Origin: Cymbomonas tetramitiformis
Taxonomy: Eukaryota > Chlorophyta > Pyramimonadophyceae > Pyramimonadales > Pyramimonadaceae
Reading direction: 5' to 3'
Length of the DNA stretch: 64,000 bases
Assembly: GCA_001247695.2 (NCBI GenBank)
Contig: LGRX02024787.1
Location: 1-64,000 of the forward strand
Both the position numbers and the translations under genes were made by a program. Under the pieces are notes generated by a model, which was not told the origin of the DNA, made no database searches, and saw only the letters and a list, made by a program, of their open reading frames with translations. Of this stretch, positions 1 through 10,555 are shown one piece after another (the stretch's first letter is position 1; each line of letters starts with the position of its first letter).

Positions 1-1236
1 CCCTTAAGCCAGCCGCCCCACGCCACCCTTACACTCAGCCCCCAGCCTTAAATCGGACACCCCCTGTGGCCACCCCCTGAGTGCACCCCACCACCTCGGA
101 CGAAGTTCGATGCCAACCGACCCATGGCGTTAGTACAAAGTCAAACACATCCCGATGGATGTATTTTACCACCCACGACCCCATCTCACCATTCCCACTC
201 ACCCTTAAGCCAGCCGCCCCACGCCACCCTCACACTCAGCCCCCAGCCTTAGATCGGACACCCCCTGTGGCCACCCCCTGAGTGCACCCCACCATCTCGG
301 GCGAAGTTCGATGCCAACCGACCCATGGCGTTAGTACAAAGTCAAGCACATCCCGATGGATGTAGTTTACCACCCACGACCCCATCTCACCATTCCCACT
401 CACCCTTAAGCCAGCCGCCCCACGCCACCCTCACACTCAGCCCCCAGCCTTAAATCGGACACCCCCTGTGGCCACCCGCCCCTGAGTGCACCCCACCATT
501 CTCGGGCGAAGTTCGATGCCAACCGACCCATGGCGTTAGTACAAAGTCAAACACATCCCGATGGATGTATTTTACCACCCACGACCCCATCTCACCATTC
601 CCACTCACCCTTAAGCCAACCGCCCCACGCCACCCTCACACTCAGCCCCCAGCCTTAAATCGGACACCCCCTGTGGCCACCCCCTGAGTGCACCCCACCA
701 TCTCAGGCGAAGTTCGATGCCAACCGACCCATGGCGTTAGTACAAAGTCAAACACATCCCGATGGATGTATTTTACCACCCACGACCCCATCTCACCATT
801 CCCACTCACCCTTAAGCCAGCCGCCCCACGCCACCCTCACACTCAGCCCCCAGCCTTAAATCGGACACCCCCTGTGGCCACCCCCTGAGTGCACCCCACA
901 TCTCGGGCGAAGTTCGATGCCAACCGACCCATGGCGTTAGTACAAAGTCAAACACATCCCGATGGATGTATTTTACCACCCACGACCCCATCTCACCATT
1001 CCCACTCACCCTTAAGCCAGCCGCCCCACGCCACCCTCACACTCAGCCCCCAGCCTTAAATCGGACACCCCCTGTGGCCACCCCCTGAGTGCACCCCACT
1101 ATCTCGGGCGAAGTTCGATGCCAACCGACCCATGGCGTTAGTACAAAGTCAAACACATCCCGATGGATGTATTTTACCACCCACGACCCCATCTCACCAT
1201 TCCCACTCACCCTTAAGCCAGCCGCCCCACGCCACC
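1..1236. repeat. Tandem satellite, ~201-bp unit, six copies
   Basis: Head-to-tail copies of one unit, marked by GAGTGCACCCCACC at 79, 280, 484, 686, 887 and 1087, so the period is 200-204 bp. Copies differ by only a few substitutions and small indels, which suggests recent homogenisation. The array is already running at base 1 and ends abruptly near 1236. Each unit holds a ~66-codon open stretch ending at the same TGA. The stretch is short and frame-shifted between units of unequal length, so I do not call it a gene. Confidence 0.95.
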
Positions 1237-3640
1237 CCACCTCAGCCTACCACAAGAATCGTGGAAGATCTTCACCAATTTTGAAAGTGCGATTTCGCCC
1301 CCTTATCTATCCTGAATCGTGTAAAGGACCCCAAATTTATGTTCTACGTTGAAAAATACTTCTAGTACAATCCCCCCTCACTTGTCCTAGCGCGCTACCA
1401 AAATTACGGAATTTAGGTATGGCCTTGATAACAAGCATGATTTCCATGAATTTCACTACCTCACCCTGCCTTCGCCCCCCCTTCGCCCCCGCTCCCCTTA
1501 CGACCTCAAGGCTTCGTCGGGTGGGCAAATTAAGTTGATATTTGGATTCCTTGCTAAAAAGTGATTAATTTATGTCACCACCACGCTGATCAATACACCT
1601 TCGATGACTGTTTTCAGCCCCTTCCACCGCACCCACCCGAGTTAGCCACATCCGCATTTCGCACCCCTCCGCCCCGCAGGGAAGCTCAGAGCGCCCACGC
1701 GCATTCGAACAACCAATCCGGCCTCAACCCACACCCCACCTTATATATAACTTGTACATGACCTAATGCATCTTAGGGTACCGACGGTACCCTCCACAAC
1801 GACGAACAAGTCGTCACTCGGCAACGCTTCCGCACGGCACCAGGTTTCCCCATAAGGAACTGGGAAAGACATCATGCTTGTTAGGTATTTAATTAAGTAA
1901 TTTGCCCTGGTCCGTCCGCTTATAAAGAGCAGCAGGGGTCTCGATATTGTGAGTACCCCAAAAATGACTCGGTTCGTCCACGATTGACGATCGTTAGACG
2001 AACCATTAAATGTATGGAAACCCGCATACACGACAACTGTATTCCCACAGAGGCAAGGAACCTGATTCTAAAAATCCCTTTCACAGGAATAAGAGCTAAA
2101 CATAATGAAACTGCCACCGCATTGCTTAGCCGCTTGTCTGAAAACCATATTCTCTTTAGGAAAGCCTTCCAGGAGAGCAGAGAGGCTGATTTGGAACAAA
2201 GGAAACTGGAAGCGCCTTTTTTGTGTCGCGAGGTGTATTTTTTTGTCGTGTCGCAAACAGATCCGATCATACTCAACATTATACACCGACGGTTCGCAGC
2301 TTTTTCAAAAAAAAGCTGCAAGGTCCTGCGTTTCCCTTATAGGAGCGAAACAGGTTTTCCTGGAAAAAGTGACATCGACGCACACGATACTACCAGAACT
2401 GTCCACCTTGGGGCCTTTTTTTACGGAAACAGTGTGATTTCCCTGTCAGATCGGGAGTAACCGCCCATATATAATTATATTGCAGTCCACACCGGTCACC
2501 TTAAGATGGCAAGCAGGAGAGTTATACAAATCGGTGGAGCATTGCCGCCAATCAGAGACGCATAGAATATTCCTGGGCGTAGTATCGAATTATGGATATT
2601 CATGCAGAAGTTATAAGCGCGACAGATTTCAGATGGCGTATAAAAGATATTTCCGACCGATCGCCAATCAGAGAAGCCATGAGATTAGATAAACTCCATG
2701 AATATGGGCCACACGCGAAATACCATAAGCTGACTGTGCACGTACAAGGAGCACGGGTTTTTTGTATAATTATAGAAGGCGCACGTGCTACAGATTTCAG
2801 GGTGGCTTACATGAGATGTTTTGGACTGATCGTCCATAACCGCCAATAAGAAGTGCGATCGCCTGAGATAGGCACCATGAATATGGGACGGCAAGGGAAA
2901 GGGATCGCACGACAAAACCGAGATGGTTTTGCAGACGCTGGATAAGCCAATCAGCGACGCGATCAGTTTCGATTTATATATTGGTAAATTAAAAAACTGC
3001 ACCACAAAAAGCCCTTAAGTGTGGCTTCCTTGCGACAAATGCGATGCGACTGGTTCCAGGCTTTTGCAACATGCTGACATGGCATGGGTTTGCGACACGA
3101 CAAAAAAAATTCCCCTCGCGACATGCTGACATGGCATGGGTTTGCGACGAAGATTGCAGTGTCACAGTTGAATGCCACACCAGAAACACTGTCATCAACT
3201 TTCATTCTGAATTTTCGCTATCTCCATCCGCGCTCTTTATCCAGACATGGTACCAGACATGTGACCATGGGGCCGCGGCTGGCTGATTTCACATATGAGA
3301 TATCTCGATGTTGACTCTCACATTCATTCTTGAAGCTTTCGTTTAGCGGCGCACCTCACAATGTTTTTTGCTGTGTCCTGCTTTGTACTGTTGCATGTAT
3401 TTTCCCCTTCATACTAACTAATTTCCGGTTAATTCCTAACATCCTTGCAGAGTTGTGTTTCATTGTTCTACAGGTCGCGTTCGTTTTTGCTACATGTGTG
3501 ACGCCGCCAGCAACATTCGGGTCTTGCTGGCGGCACTTAAATTTCTTCGTGGACGGCATTCTTGTAGGCCGGCTGACGGGCTGTGCCGCTGCCCGTCGTT
3601 TTGATGTTGTCGCAAGCATTCACTGACTGATATTTTGCAG
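1237..3640. other. Gene-poor stretch, no recognisable gene
   Basis: No conserved domain is visible on either strand. The longest open stretch is 158 codons (1984-2460, plus strand) and resembles no family I know. A degenerate duplication is visible: 2621-2720 and 2792-2890 share CAGATTTCAG, a CCAAT-like block and CATGAATATGGG. A TATATATAA run at 1742 and scattered TGTCGCAA/TTGCGACA motifs (2223-2265, 3013-3148) suggest remnants of a mobile element. Confidence 0.5.
3069..3148. repeat. 28-bp direct repeat, two copies
   Basis: The sequence beginning ACATGCTGACATGGCATGGG and ending TTTGCGAC occurs at 3069-3096 and 3121-3148, separated by 24 bp rich in A. Both copies lie in the TGCGACA-rich zone, so they may be subterminal repeats of an unidentified DNA transposon. 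Confidence 0.8.
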
Positions 3641-3710
3641 GAATTTACTTTTGGTTTTCGAGCGCCTGTTTTGTATTCGTTATGTTTCTCCTGTGGTGAG
3701 TTTTTTTTTC

Positions 3711-3764
3711 GAGGGCGATGTCTGCACAGCTTGTGCAGCGTGGGTTCGAGCCCCACCGCTCTCA
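3711..3764 (+). other. tRNA-like fold lacking a D arm
   Basis: GAGGGCG (3711-3717) pairs with CGCTCTC (3757-3763) over 7 bp with one G-T wobble. GTGGG (3740-3744) and CCCAC (3752-3756) form a perfect 5-bp T stem around the loop TTCGAGC, giving a near-consensus B box. Between them only one hairpin fits (CTGCAC/GTGCAG, 3722-3738), and no A box or D arm can be drawn. A TTTT run follows at 3770. The fold lies inside a possible intron (3695-3791). It could be a deleted tRNA gene, a tRNA-derived SINE head, or chance. Confidence 0.35.
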
Positions 3765-3812
3765 CTGACTTTTCTCTCCGTAATTTTGCAGGATACTTTT
3801 CACGTTTTCCTG

Positions 3813-3878
3813 TTTCGCCGCACTCCTGCACGTTTGTTTCGCATTCCTGAACGCCTATTTCGCATTCCTGAACGCCTG
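3813..3878. repeat. ~21-bp minisatellite, three units
   Basis: TTTCGCATTCCTGAACGCC repeats at 3837 and 3858, preceded by a degenerate copy (TTTCGCCGCACTCCTGCACG) from 3813. No function is apparent. Confidence 0.7.
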
Positions 3879-4504
3879 TTTCGCGTGTGTGCTGTTGGTC
3901 GTTGCGTGTACGGTTGGTTTTGTTATTCATTTTATTTCTGACCTGTTTGCGATTACCGTGTGCAGGTATTTCAAATATCTCATGCGCCTTGGCGAGACGC
4001 ATGTTACCGTGTGGAAATTGTGAAGAGTGTGGTTTGAACTATTTTCCTTGTTGGCTTCCAATGCGTATTTGCCTGCGTGTTTTTGTGATGATTGCAATAT
4101 TTTTTCAATTCGTTCTGACGTTTTCGCATTCGCCGTGTGCAGGTAATTCAGGTTTACCTTTATCGCTGGCGAATTGCATGTTGCTGTATCCAGCAACCTG
4201 CTTAGCCTTTAGATTTTAGAACTTAGAAGAAGTCAATCTTTTATAGGGTTTGTTTTGTTCGTAGATGACTTAATACTCGAAACAGTATGCACTGCACATT
4301 TATTGTTAAGATGTATAAGCATAGTTATGTAATTAAAATAGAGTAGAAAATAGTGCATGCTACGGTGCTAACGTGAGCACATTTTCCCTGCCAATTGTTA
4401 GTTAATTTGCATATGCCAGCTTGTCAAATTGTTTCTTTTCTTCCGTAAACTGTGATATGGTGTTTTATACTCCATAATCTTTTGTATAAGTTTTGTAGAT
4501 TCGG

Positions 4505-4702
4505 TTCAAAAATATAGTCTTCTTTGTGTCGCTGCGACAATAATCAGCCCCGCACTCACTGTTTGTCGCACTGCGACAATAATGAGTCCCGTACTCAATT
4601 TTGTCGTCCCAGAATATAATTGATATGTCGCATGGTGCGACAAAAATAAAAGATCTTGCGACACAAGTGAAGTGCTACCAAGGAAACTCCATGAGAGGGA
4701 GG
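4505..4702. repeat. TGCGACAATAAT repeat block
   Basis: Two ~36-bp copies with CTGCGACAATAAT (about 4527-4562 and 4565-4600) are followed by more TGTCGCA/TGCGACA words up to 4660. The same word family occurs near 2223-2265 and 3013-3148, so the two clusters may be the two ends of one DNA transposon of about 2.4 kb. I could not find matching terminal inverted repeats. Confidence 0.45.
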
Positions 4703-4704
4703 TA

Positions 4705-5262
4705 CAGTAATCACTCTCATTTAAGGAAACTCGACGTTAAGGAAATAGCCAGCGTTTCGGGGGGGTACCCAACTCGATGAGAAAAGCTGGCTGGATTTTC
4801 CGACTTATGAGATGGCCTGAAATAAGGAAAATGACCGCTGGCTGCCTAGCTGGAGAGGCATTTCTTAAACTAAGAAAACTTTGCCGGGAAATTGACAAAT
4901 ATGGTATATTTGATGGGTTTTCATGATTTTTTGCACAAAACTTGTGTTAAAGGTTTAAGTTCCTGATAGTCTGTTTCAGAGATAATGTCGTCATCTAAAT
5001 CTTGCTTTAATTTCTTTAAGCAACGGCTCTCAGGGTCCATTTTCTCGGAAATTGGACACCTTAAGAAAACGGGCTGGCTCGGGAAGGTGTCCAAGTGGAT
5101 GGTTATGGAATTCGCTGGCTGGCTCACGAGATCGCGGTCCACTATCCATAGCGTTCTCTTATGACGCTGACGCTGGCGGGGGGGGGAGGGGGGGTACCCA
5201 ACTCGATGAGAAAAGCTGGCTGACCTGGATTTTTCTGTTTTCTTACAGGTGGGTGATTACTG
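4705..5262. mobile_element. Tc1/mariner-type MITE
   Basis: The 10-bp terminal inverted repeats CAGTAATCAC (4705-4714) and GTGATTACTG (5253-5262) are flanked by TA on both sides (4703-4704 and 5263-5264), the hallmark of Tc1/mariner insertion. The 558-bp interior has no transposase domain. It holds two copies of GGGGGGTACCCAACTCGATG (about 4759 and 5191), each followed by AGAAAAGCTGGCTG. It abuts the decayed reverse-transcriptase gene on its right. Confidence 0.75.
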
Positions 5263-5976
5263 TAATCCAACATCTCCGCTTTTCCACAAATCTTTCAAGA
5301 TTTCTAGACACGGTTATGGGCAAGATAAAACCTAATGAACAAGGTGCAGCGGCAACACTTGAAAGTGAGGGCAACATCCCTGCAAGCAAACAGGAGAGAC
5401 TGGACCTCACCTTAAAAGAATACAAGGACAAGAAACTTTACTCCACTACCCCACAGGAACCAGATACTCTCCCCCCTTGGCTCCTTGAAATCCTAAAAGT
5501 TAGCCCGAAACTCCCTAGCTCAATAGCTGCCAAATTAACATGTCTTATCACTCGAAGGGAACTAAACCAAGCATATTTTGCATGCGGCATATCGACGGCT
5601 CATGGTCCCACAGAAATGAGATACTCACATTGGATTCAAGGCCCAGAAAACTTCCAAGCCCAAACTGTCTCTCTCTTCAATCACATCCTTAGAACTGGGA
5701 AATTTCCTAAACGTGCAAAGTCGGGCATCTCTCTTCCGATTCCCAGAAACCCGCTTGAACCGTGTACACCTGACAATGCCAGGCCGTTGACCATGCTTGA
5801 AACTGGCTTGAAACGCTACAATCATTGCAAACAGAATTAAGGCAGCCTTAATTAAATGTCAACCCCATATTGCTTCCCATTCAAGATGCCTTCCTACCAA
5901 ACAAAAACATTGATGACTCACTTCAAAATTTGAATGAAGTCATCTCAGATGCCAACAGATACGACAAAGAACTTCA
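5263..5976 (+). pseudogene. LINE reverse transcriptase, decayed 5' part
   Basis: The translation matches the N-terminal palm/finger region of non-LTR reverse transcriptases. It has a stretch like 'FNHILRTGKFPKRAKSG' followed by a 'PIPRNP...NARPLTMLETGLK' block, the counterpart of the usual P-I-P-K...YRPI-LL pattern. The frame is open from upstream to 5840, then the similarity continues in other frames up to 5976 ('NLNEVISDANRYDKELH'), so there are at least two frameshifts. The gene is cut at 5976 by the LTR element, and its next codons resume at 15620. It is a dead copy. Confidence 0.7.
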
Positions 5977-6156
5977 TGTTGGATATACCCCTAAGGCCAG
6001 GATATATTCACTCAGTGGTCGGTTTATCAGAATGTAATAAAGTTGATAAGTTAGCCCGTTATATGGGCATAAACAGTTAGGGCTCTGGTTCGGGTGACAG
6101 TCACAAACACTACTACGGAAAGAGTCACATAATCAGTAAGTTTGACTATCGACCTA
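5977..6156. repeat. Long terminal repeat, left copy
   Basis: It matches the right copy (15435-15614) along about 170 bp with a handful of substitutions, for example in the block GTTAGCCCGTTATATGGGCA. It starts with TG. The last ~7 bp diverge from the right copy, so the inner edge is approximate. The 253 bp that follow (6157-6409) have no gene. Confidence 0.8.
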
Positions 6157-6409
6157 GTGTGGTGACCGGCCAGCCGAAGTTGAAACCTTTGAACAAACAC
6201 CATCTAGAGCGGTGGAAACTGAGTTCTAGGGGAAGGCATGTCCTTTCTGGCAGGGTTTTTCCCAGTCAACAGGTTGAAAACCTAAAACCGGTCCGTTATC
6301 GGACCCCTCTGCACATACAGCTACGGTCAAATTCACTGTGCAGGAGCGGCATGATTTACTTTCTAGCCACTAGTTGGCGGTTACATCGCTGTGCCAACCC
6401 GCAACATAG

Positions 6410-7675
6410 TCATAGTGCCGTAAATTGAAGTTGTTGTTGTCTCGATTGTATCATTCGTGGAGTCGCACAAGAAATCTGAAAAGTGTCGGTCGCCGTTTGA
6501 GGGACCTTCCTCCTCCTCCTCGTCTGTAGTGGGTCCCGGTGAATAATCCGGTGACGGTGGAGCATCCCAGAGTAGTGGTGGAGGGGGCGGGTGTACCGGG
6601 ACATGAGGTCCAATGCGTGCCCAATGAAGCCCCTGCCGAGTACATTACCGGCCGTGCCGGCGCGGTGGAATAGCAGCCGGTGCCGCAGTGCCCAAGGTCC
6701 CAAGCCGGCCCCGTAGCATGTGAAAGCCGTAAAAGTTAATGGAGATGTACTGTTGGTTGTTGTAGCAGCACCACCGACCCCCAGGCCGGTGTGGCCCGGC
6801 GCGCATGTCTCGCCAAGAGTCGCAGCGGAGAGCGGCGCCGAGGTGGCGCAAACACAAAAGAGTGCACACACCATCACAGCAATTGCCGAAGAGCGGCCAA
6901 ACCCCCAAGGCGGTGTACCGCATCCCTGTCGAGGTACCGGAGGCTGCCGAATCGCATCCTCACCACTGTCAGCTGGGTCACACCCAGCAGCAGACCCGTC
7001 TACGCCGTTGTCGTAGGAGTCGGTCTCCGACTCGGCGTGCATATACCGCATCGCCAAGTTCTTGCCCTCAGCCGTGATCGAAAGCCCACCCATCTGCGCG
7101 ACCCTGTTCGCAAAGCAGAGGTCGGGCTCGTGTGCGTGCATGGGGTCCACCGGCAGCACGGCACCGTCGTCAGACGCATCCGACTCGTCAAGGTAAACAT
7201 GCGTGATTGCCGCCGGCGGTGGTGCCGGCGGTGCGTCCTCTCGGACATGCGTGCAAGCGGCAGCCGAGATCCCGCTTGCCACACCACCCACTGTGAAGCC
7301 CCCCATGTGGGTGACAGGCTGGCAATAGGGTAGGAAGTCCTGCAACGCACCATCCCCCCGCTCCGGCTCGAGCCCGAAGGCACACGCCGAAATGCCGTCG
7401 AGCATCTCCGGCTTGCTCCACGCCAGGAGGCAGAGCGCGTCGAATCTCTCGCCGTCGTGCTCGTCAATCGCCGCCTGGAACTGCTCCGCCAGTAAGTCGT
7501 TCTCGATGTCACCGAGGGAGAAGCTGTGGAAGCTTCCCCCAGTGCCGTGCTTGCCGTCATTCGGACAGTCGCGGTGCCAGTGGCGCGCGTCGTCCTTCTT
7601 GTACGTAGAATTCCCGCAAAACGGGACGAACGAAGTCGCCGCTGCCCTTGTGAAAGGCAACGCGCTTCTTCCCAT
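6410..7675 (-). CDS. Zinc-knuckle-like ORF of the LTR element
   Basis: A 421-residue frame follows the gag-like gene on the same strand. Near residues 18-37 a Cys/His cluster (FCGN...DARHWHRDCP) resembles the CCHC knuckle of Copia/Gypsy Gag proteins, although the first Cys pair is not standard. The middle is acidic and alanine-rich, with a hydrophobic patch around residues 265-285. The C-terminal third is Arg/His-rich and may not be coding. No protease, integrase or polymerase motif is visible. It is probably the remnant of the Gag-Pol region downstream of the capsid part. Start and real extent are uncertain. Confidence 0.4.
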   Translation of the reverse strand: MGRSALPFTRAAATSFVPFCGNSTYKKDDARHWHRDCPNDGKHGTGGSFHSFSLGDIENDLLAEQFQAAIDEHDGERFDALCLLAWSKPEMLDGISACAFGLEPERGDGALQDFLPYCQPVTHMGGFTVGGVASGISAAACTHVREDAPPAPPPAAITHVYLDESDASDDGAVLPVDPMHAHEPDLCFANRVAQMGGLSITAEGKNLAMRYMHAESETDSYDNGVDGSAAGCDPADSGEDAIRQPPVPRQGCGTPPWGFGRSSAIAVMVCALFCVCATSAPLSAATLGETCAPGHTGLGVGGAATTTNSTSPLTFTAFTCYGAGLGPWALRHRLLFHRAGTAGNVLGRGFIGHALDLMSRYTRPLHHYSGMLHRHRIIHRDPLQTRRRRKVPQTATDTFQISCATPRMIQSRQQQLQFTAL

Positions 7676-8177
7676 GCGACTGCAAATAATACTAATAAAA
7701 ACAATAATAAAACATTTACGCTAGCAAAGGGGACAAAGTTCTGAGAGTGCAGTATCCCTGCAAAGCAGGCTAGTGAAAACATCAGGGGCTACTCCCTCTG
7801 CTACAGCGCGCCCACAAAAAGGGCTCAGCCCGCTTGTCAGCGGGGTGACATCTAGAGGAAAAGCTAAGTGCTAGCTAATAGAAAAACTCTAGAAGATGGA
7901 GAAGCAGCCGTGGCCGGGTGAGTGGAGGGGTGGCTGAATCTGAGCGGTGGGGAGGGAAGTCGAAGAATTAAGGGGGTTTTGGAGGCGTTGAGGAAGGTGT
8001 CCGTGGTGGGCGGGGACAGGGGGTGGAGGGGAGGGGAGGGGGGCGACGGCCCCTCCCCTTTGAGTCTCGTTGGAGGCCGGGAATTTACACTCCCAGCTCC
8101 CAACCCGACCAGTTCTCCCCAGTCGGGAGGTCACCAGCCGCAAACCGTACACCGTAGCCGCCGCCCCCGTTGCCGAT
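7676..8177. other. GC-rich spacer within the LTR element
   Basis: The 500 bp between the two minus-strand gag-region ORFs contain a G-rich/C-rich tract (7925-8060) and no domain. The spacer may be an intron or the site of a deletion. No splice sites are convincing. Confidence 0.4.
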
Positions 8178-9141
8178 TTATTTGTTCTTGTCCGCCCGCG
8201 GGGTAAACCCCTTGCCGTTGACCTTGTCCGTCAAGATCTTCAGCTGTCGCTTCACGTCGAGGATGATGGCCGTGAGGTCAGACAGCTGCAAGCTGTCATC
8301 GTCGGTGGTCACGGCCGCTGCGGACAGGGTACGTGTGGCAGTGTGCGTACCGGCATGGACGTGTCGGGCGTAGCATTCGATCACCCATTGCTGCATGGTC
8401 AAGAGGTCGACGGCCGCCCGCTGCTGGTGCGTGAATAGCCGTGACACCACCGGCGCGAAGAACACCGGATCCAGCGCCGTGAGAAACAGCTCCTTCACCT
8501 CGTCATCGTCCAAGGTGTTTCTCCTCCTTGCGGACCGTAAGGCTGCGTTGAAGTCCGTGACGGACTCCGACGGGTCGGTGTGGGCCTTGAACCGGACGCC
8601 AAGGAGGTCCGATTTTCCCTGAAAGGGTGCACCGGAGTCCAGCAGACGACGCGCGAACTCCAGCAAAACCCGTTTGCCGTCCAGCGGGTGCAGCGTGGCA
8701 GATGCCTCGAGCCAGTCCCCCGCCGGAGAGGCGGGACACACGATGAGCTCGAGAGTCAAAAACAGCAATTTGCTGGCCTCGGAGCGGACGGCCAACGTGG
8801 AGTCCTCCAAGTCGAAAAGCGGCGCGGACAAAACGTCCTGCGCCTCGACGACCTCCTGGAGGGCAGGCACAAGCTTCGCGAGGAGCACCTGCGCGTTGGA
8901 CACCTTGGACTCAGTGCCGGTGAATCGGTCATGCTTCTCACGGAAACATTTGCGGATAACGTGCTTGGCCACGCGCTCTCGTCGAAGCGCTCACGAGTCA
9001 ATGAGCGAACTCCCGCCAGGAAAACAGCCTGGGCGGAGTTCGCAGCCGGAACACCAGCAGGTGCTGGCGTAGCCGGCGTGACTGAATTACGTGCTGCAGC
9101 AGAGTCGAAAATTGTGGCTAGGGAACGTCGGCGTGACGCCA
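8178..9141 (-). pseudogene. Retrotransposon Gag (capsid part), one frameshift
   Basis: The frame 8972-8178 gives a 264-residue helical protein with the layout of retrotransposon Gag. It has a block like 'LLEFARRLLDSG', then 'LGVRFKAHTDPSESVTDF', 'LDDDEVKELFLTALDP' and 'LTMQQWVIECYARH', the pattern of UBN2/Retrotrans_gag domains. It ends with a coiled-coil-like tail. Homologous coding continues upstream in another frame (ATG at 9141, 'MASRRRSLATIF...SLTRERFDE'), so there is a one-base frameshift near 8985. Gag would package the element RNA. With no polymerase nearby, this copy would depend on an active relative. Confidence 0.55.
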
Positions 9142-9504
9142 TACTCGAAGTCAATATAGTCGCAACCATGATAAAAGCGACTGTAGAGACGAAGTGAGGG
9201 AAAATGGGACGAAGAGCGGAAAGAGCGGCGGCCAAAAGTCGAAATGCGGTTGTCGAGGAAAGCAAGGGAAAGCTGTGGCGTAAAATATCTCCCCACGTGC
9301 ATATGGATGCAGAGTGACGCGGCCAAGGAAAGTGGTGTCGGATCCAACCAAAATGTCCAACGTCAACCAACGCGTAGCGAGGAAAATGAAGTCCGCCTAG
9401 TGCACAAGCTTCCCGTAAATCCAATCAACCAGACATCAGCTAGGCCATACCGCTCCGCCGCGCCTCTAGCGTAGCCCCTCACTCCATCTCAAGCGTCGCC
9501 GTTT
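9142..9504. other. Leader-like segment before gag
   Basis: This non-coding stretch lies upstream of the gag start on the minus strand and would be part of the LTR element's leader. The PIF-like element begins at its right edge. I see no further signal. Confidence 0.35.
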
Positions 9505-10532
9505 AGGGCTGTTCCATTTATTGTCCTATGGGGGTGGAAGGCATTGGACATTTGTCTGCGGAGGGGAGGGGTCGATATGTTCTTCTGTCCTCGGGGTGGG
9601 AGGGGTCGACATCCACTGCTGTCCGCGGGGGGTTACGGAGGCACCCTGCGGACAAGCTACAAGTAGAGCCTTAAGCTGTCCGGAGGGTCGAGAGAATCCG
9701 GACACATGTATAAACCACGTTGACGATCGACACTCAGACTCACGCAATGCAGAAACTCTGATGATACAAAAAGTTTCCACCCAGACTACCAGACAAACGT
9801 TAACGGAACACTCCAAGACGACACAATTGCAATAAAGTTAGCATGGCTCCTCCTTTGACCGTGGAAACGCTATTAGGTGACGGTATTTTGCGTCAGCACC
9901 TCACTGATTTCATGAGAGAAGGTTTCTCAATTGACGTCCTGAAGGAACAAATCCCTGACGATGATCTAGTAGAGCTTGGTCTCACTACCGCGTCTATATC
10001 TATAGCTGGTGTTCGCTTGCGTACTTGGAGTCTAGCCACACTTGGTGAAGAACGCTTTCAAGAGAATCTGAATGATATGCCGTCACTTGATATATTAGGG
10101 GAAACAGTGATGAACACTTCCAACGCAATCAAGTCAAGCAAGGAAGAACTACGAGCTATATGTTCCACCATGGCGACGCGGCGGGTTTTCCTTAACGCTG
10201 GGCAAGCGGAACTTGCCAAGCAGCTTGCTACCGAGGCTTGACGCGAGTGCCTCATCAAATTGCGTGTTCCCCATAGTGAGCCCGTTCTTGTTTTTGATTG
10301 GTAACCCAATTGCACTGTGCTTTCATCAAACAACGCAGTCGGCATTTTTCTTCGATATAGAAAATGAAATGAAGTCTGCATAATTTGCGTGTCCGGAGGG
10401 GGGATGGGGGGCTCCGGTGATCATGTCCTCAGGGTGGGAGGGGTCGATATGCATGGTTGTCCTCAGGGGGGGAGGGGGTTCAAGCAACGTGCCTTCCACC
10501 CCCCCCCATAGGACAATAAATGGAACAGCCCT
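9505..10532. mobile_element. PIF/Harbinger-like TIR element with one gene
   Basis: Inverted repeats of about 40 bp begin AGGGCTGTTCCATTTATTGT (9505) and end with the complement, ACAATAAATGGAACAGCCCT (to 10532), differing mainly in the length of a G/C run. The GGGCTGTT start is typical of PIF/Harbinger ends. The flanking trinucleotides are TTA on the left and TTC on the right, a near-match to the 3-bp TWA duplication of that group. Subterminal direct copies of a GTCCTC(G/A)GGGTGGGAGGGG block lie near both ends (9589 and 10427). The only gene inside is a SAM-domain ORF, with no transposase. Confidence 0.6.
9843..10241 (+). CDS. Small SAM-domain protein inside the PIF-like element
   Basis: This complete 132-residue frame starts at ATG 9843. 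Residues 8-66 fit a sterile alpha motif: a short helix 'LLGDGILRQHLTDFMREGF', then 'SIDVLKEQIPDDDLVELGL' and a long last helix around 'SIAGVRLRTWSLATL'. The D-L-x-E-L-G-L core is the usual SAM signature. The C-terminal half is predicted helical and ends with 'LNAGQAELAKQLATEA'. A TATA-like ATGTATAAACC lies at 9703. SAM domains make protein oligomers or bind RNA. Here the protein could be a transposition accessory factor or a captured host gene. It fills the centre of a 1-kb TIR element symmetrically, which argues that it is the element's own cargo. Confidence 0.6.
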   Translation: MAPPLTVETLLGDGILRQHLTDFMREGFSIDVLKEQIPDDDLVELGLTTASISIAGVRLRTWSLATLGEERFQENLNDMPSLDILGETVMNTSNAIKSSKEELRAICSTMATRRVFLNAGQAELAKQLATEA

Positions 10533-10555
10533 TCATCACACTGAGAAATAAACGC

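Larger units (their letters stand above)
3620..4504 (+). other. Pyrimidine-tract/splice-like segment, no clear gene
   Basis: Several good 3' splice-site lookalikes (a branch-like ACTGAC or CTGAT followed by a pyrimidine tract and TTTTGCAG or GTGTGCAG) occur at about 3641, 3791, 3965 and 4142. One strong donor, GTGAGT, lies at 3695. The 53-nt piece between 3642 and 3694 and the pieces after 3792 could be short exons, but none gives a protein with a known domain. The rest (about 4220-4504) is AT-rich with no feature I can support. Confidence 0.2.

Noticed and set aside
1..1236. 66-codon frames in each satellite unit as a small protein family
   Set aside because: They arise from the repeat itself, lack any domain, and unit length changes would shift the frame.
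1984..2460. 158-codon open frame as a host gene
   Set aside because: No recognisable domain, overlapping frames of similar length on both strands, and surrounding repeat remnants.
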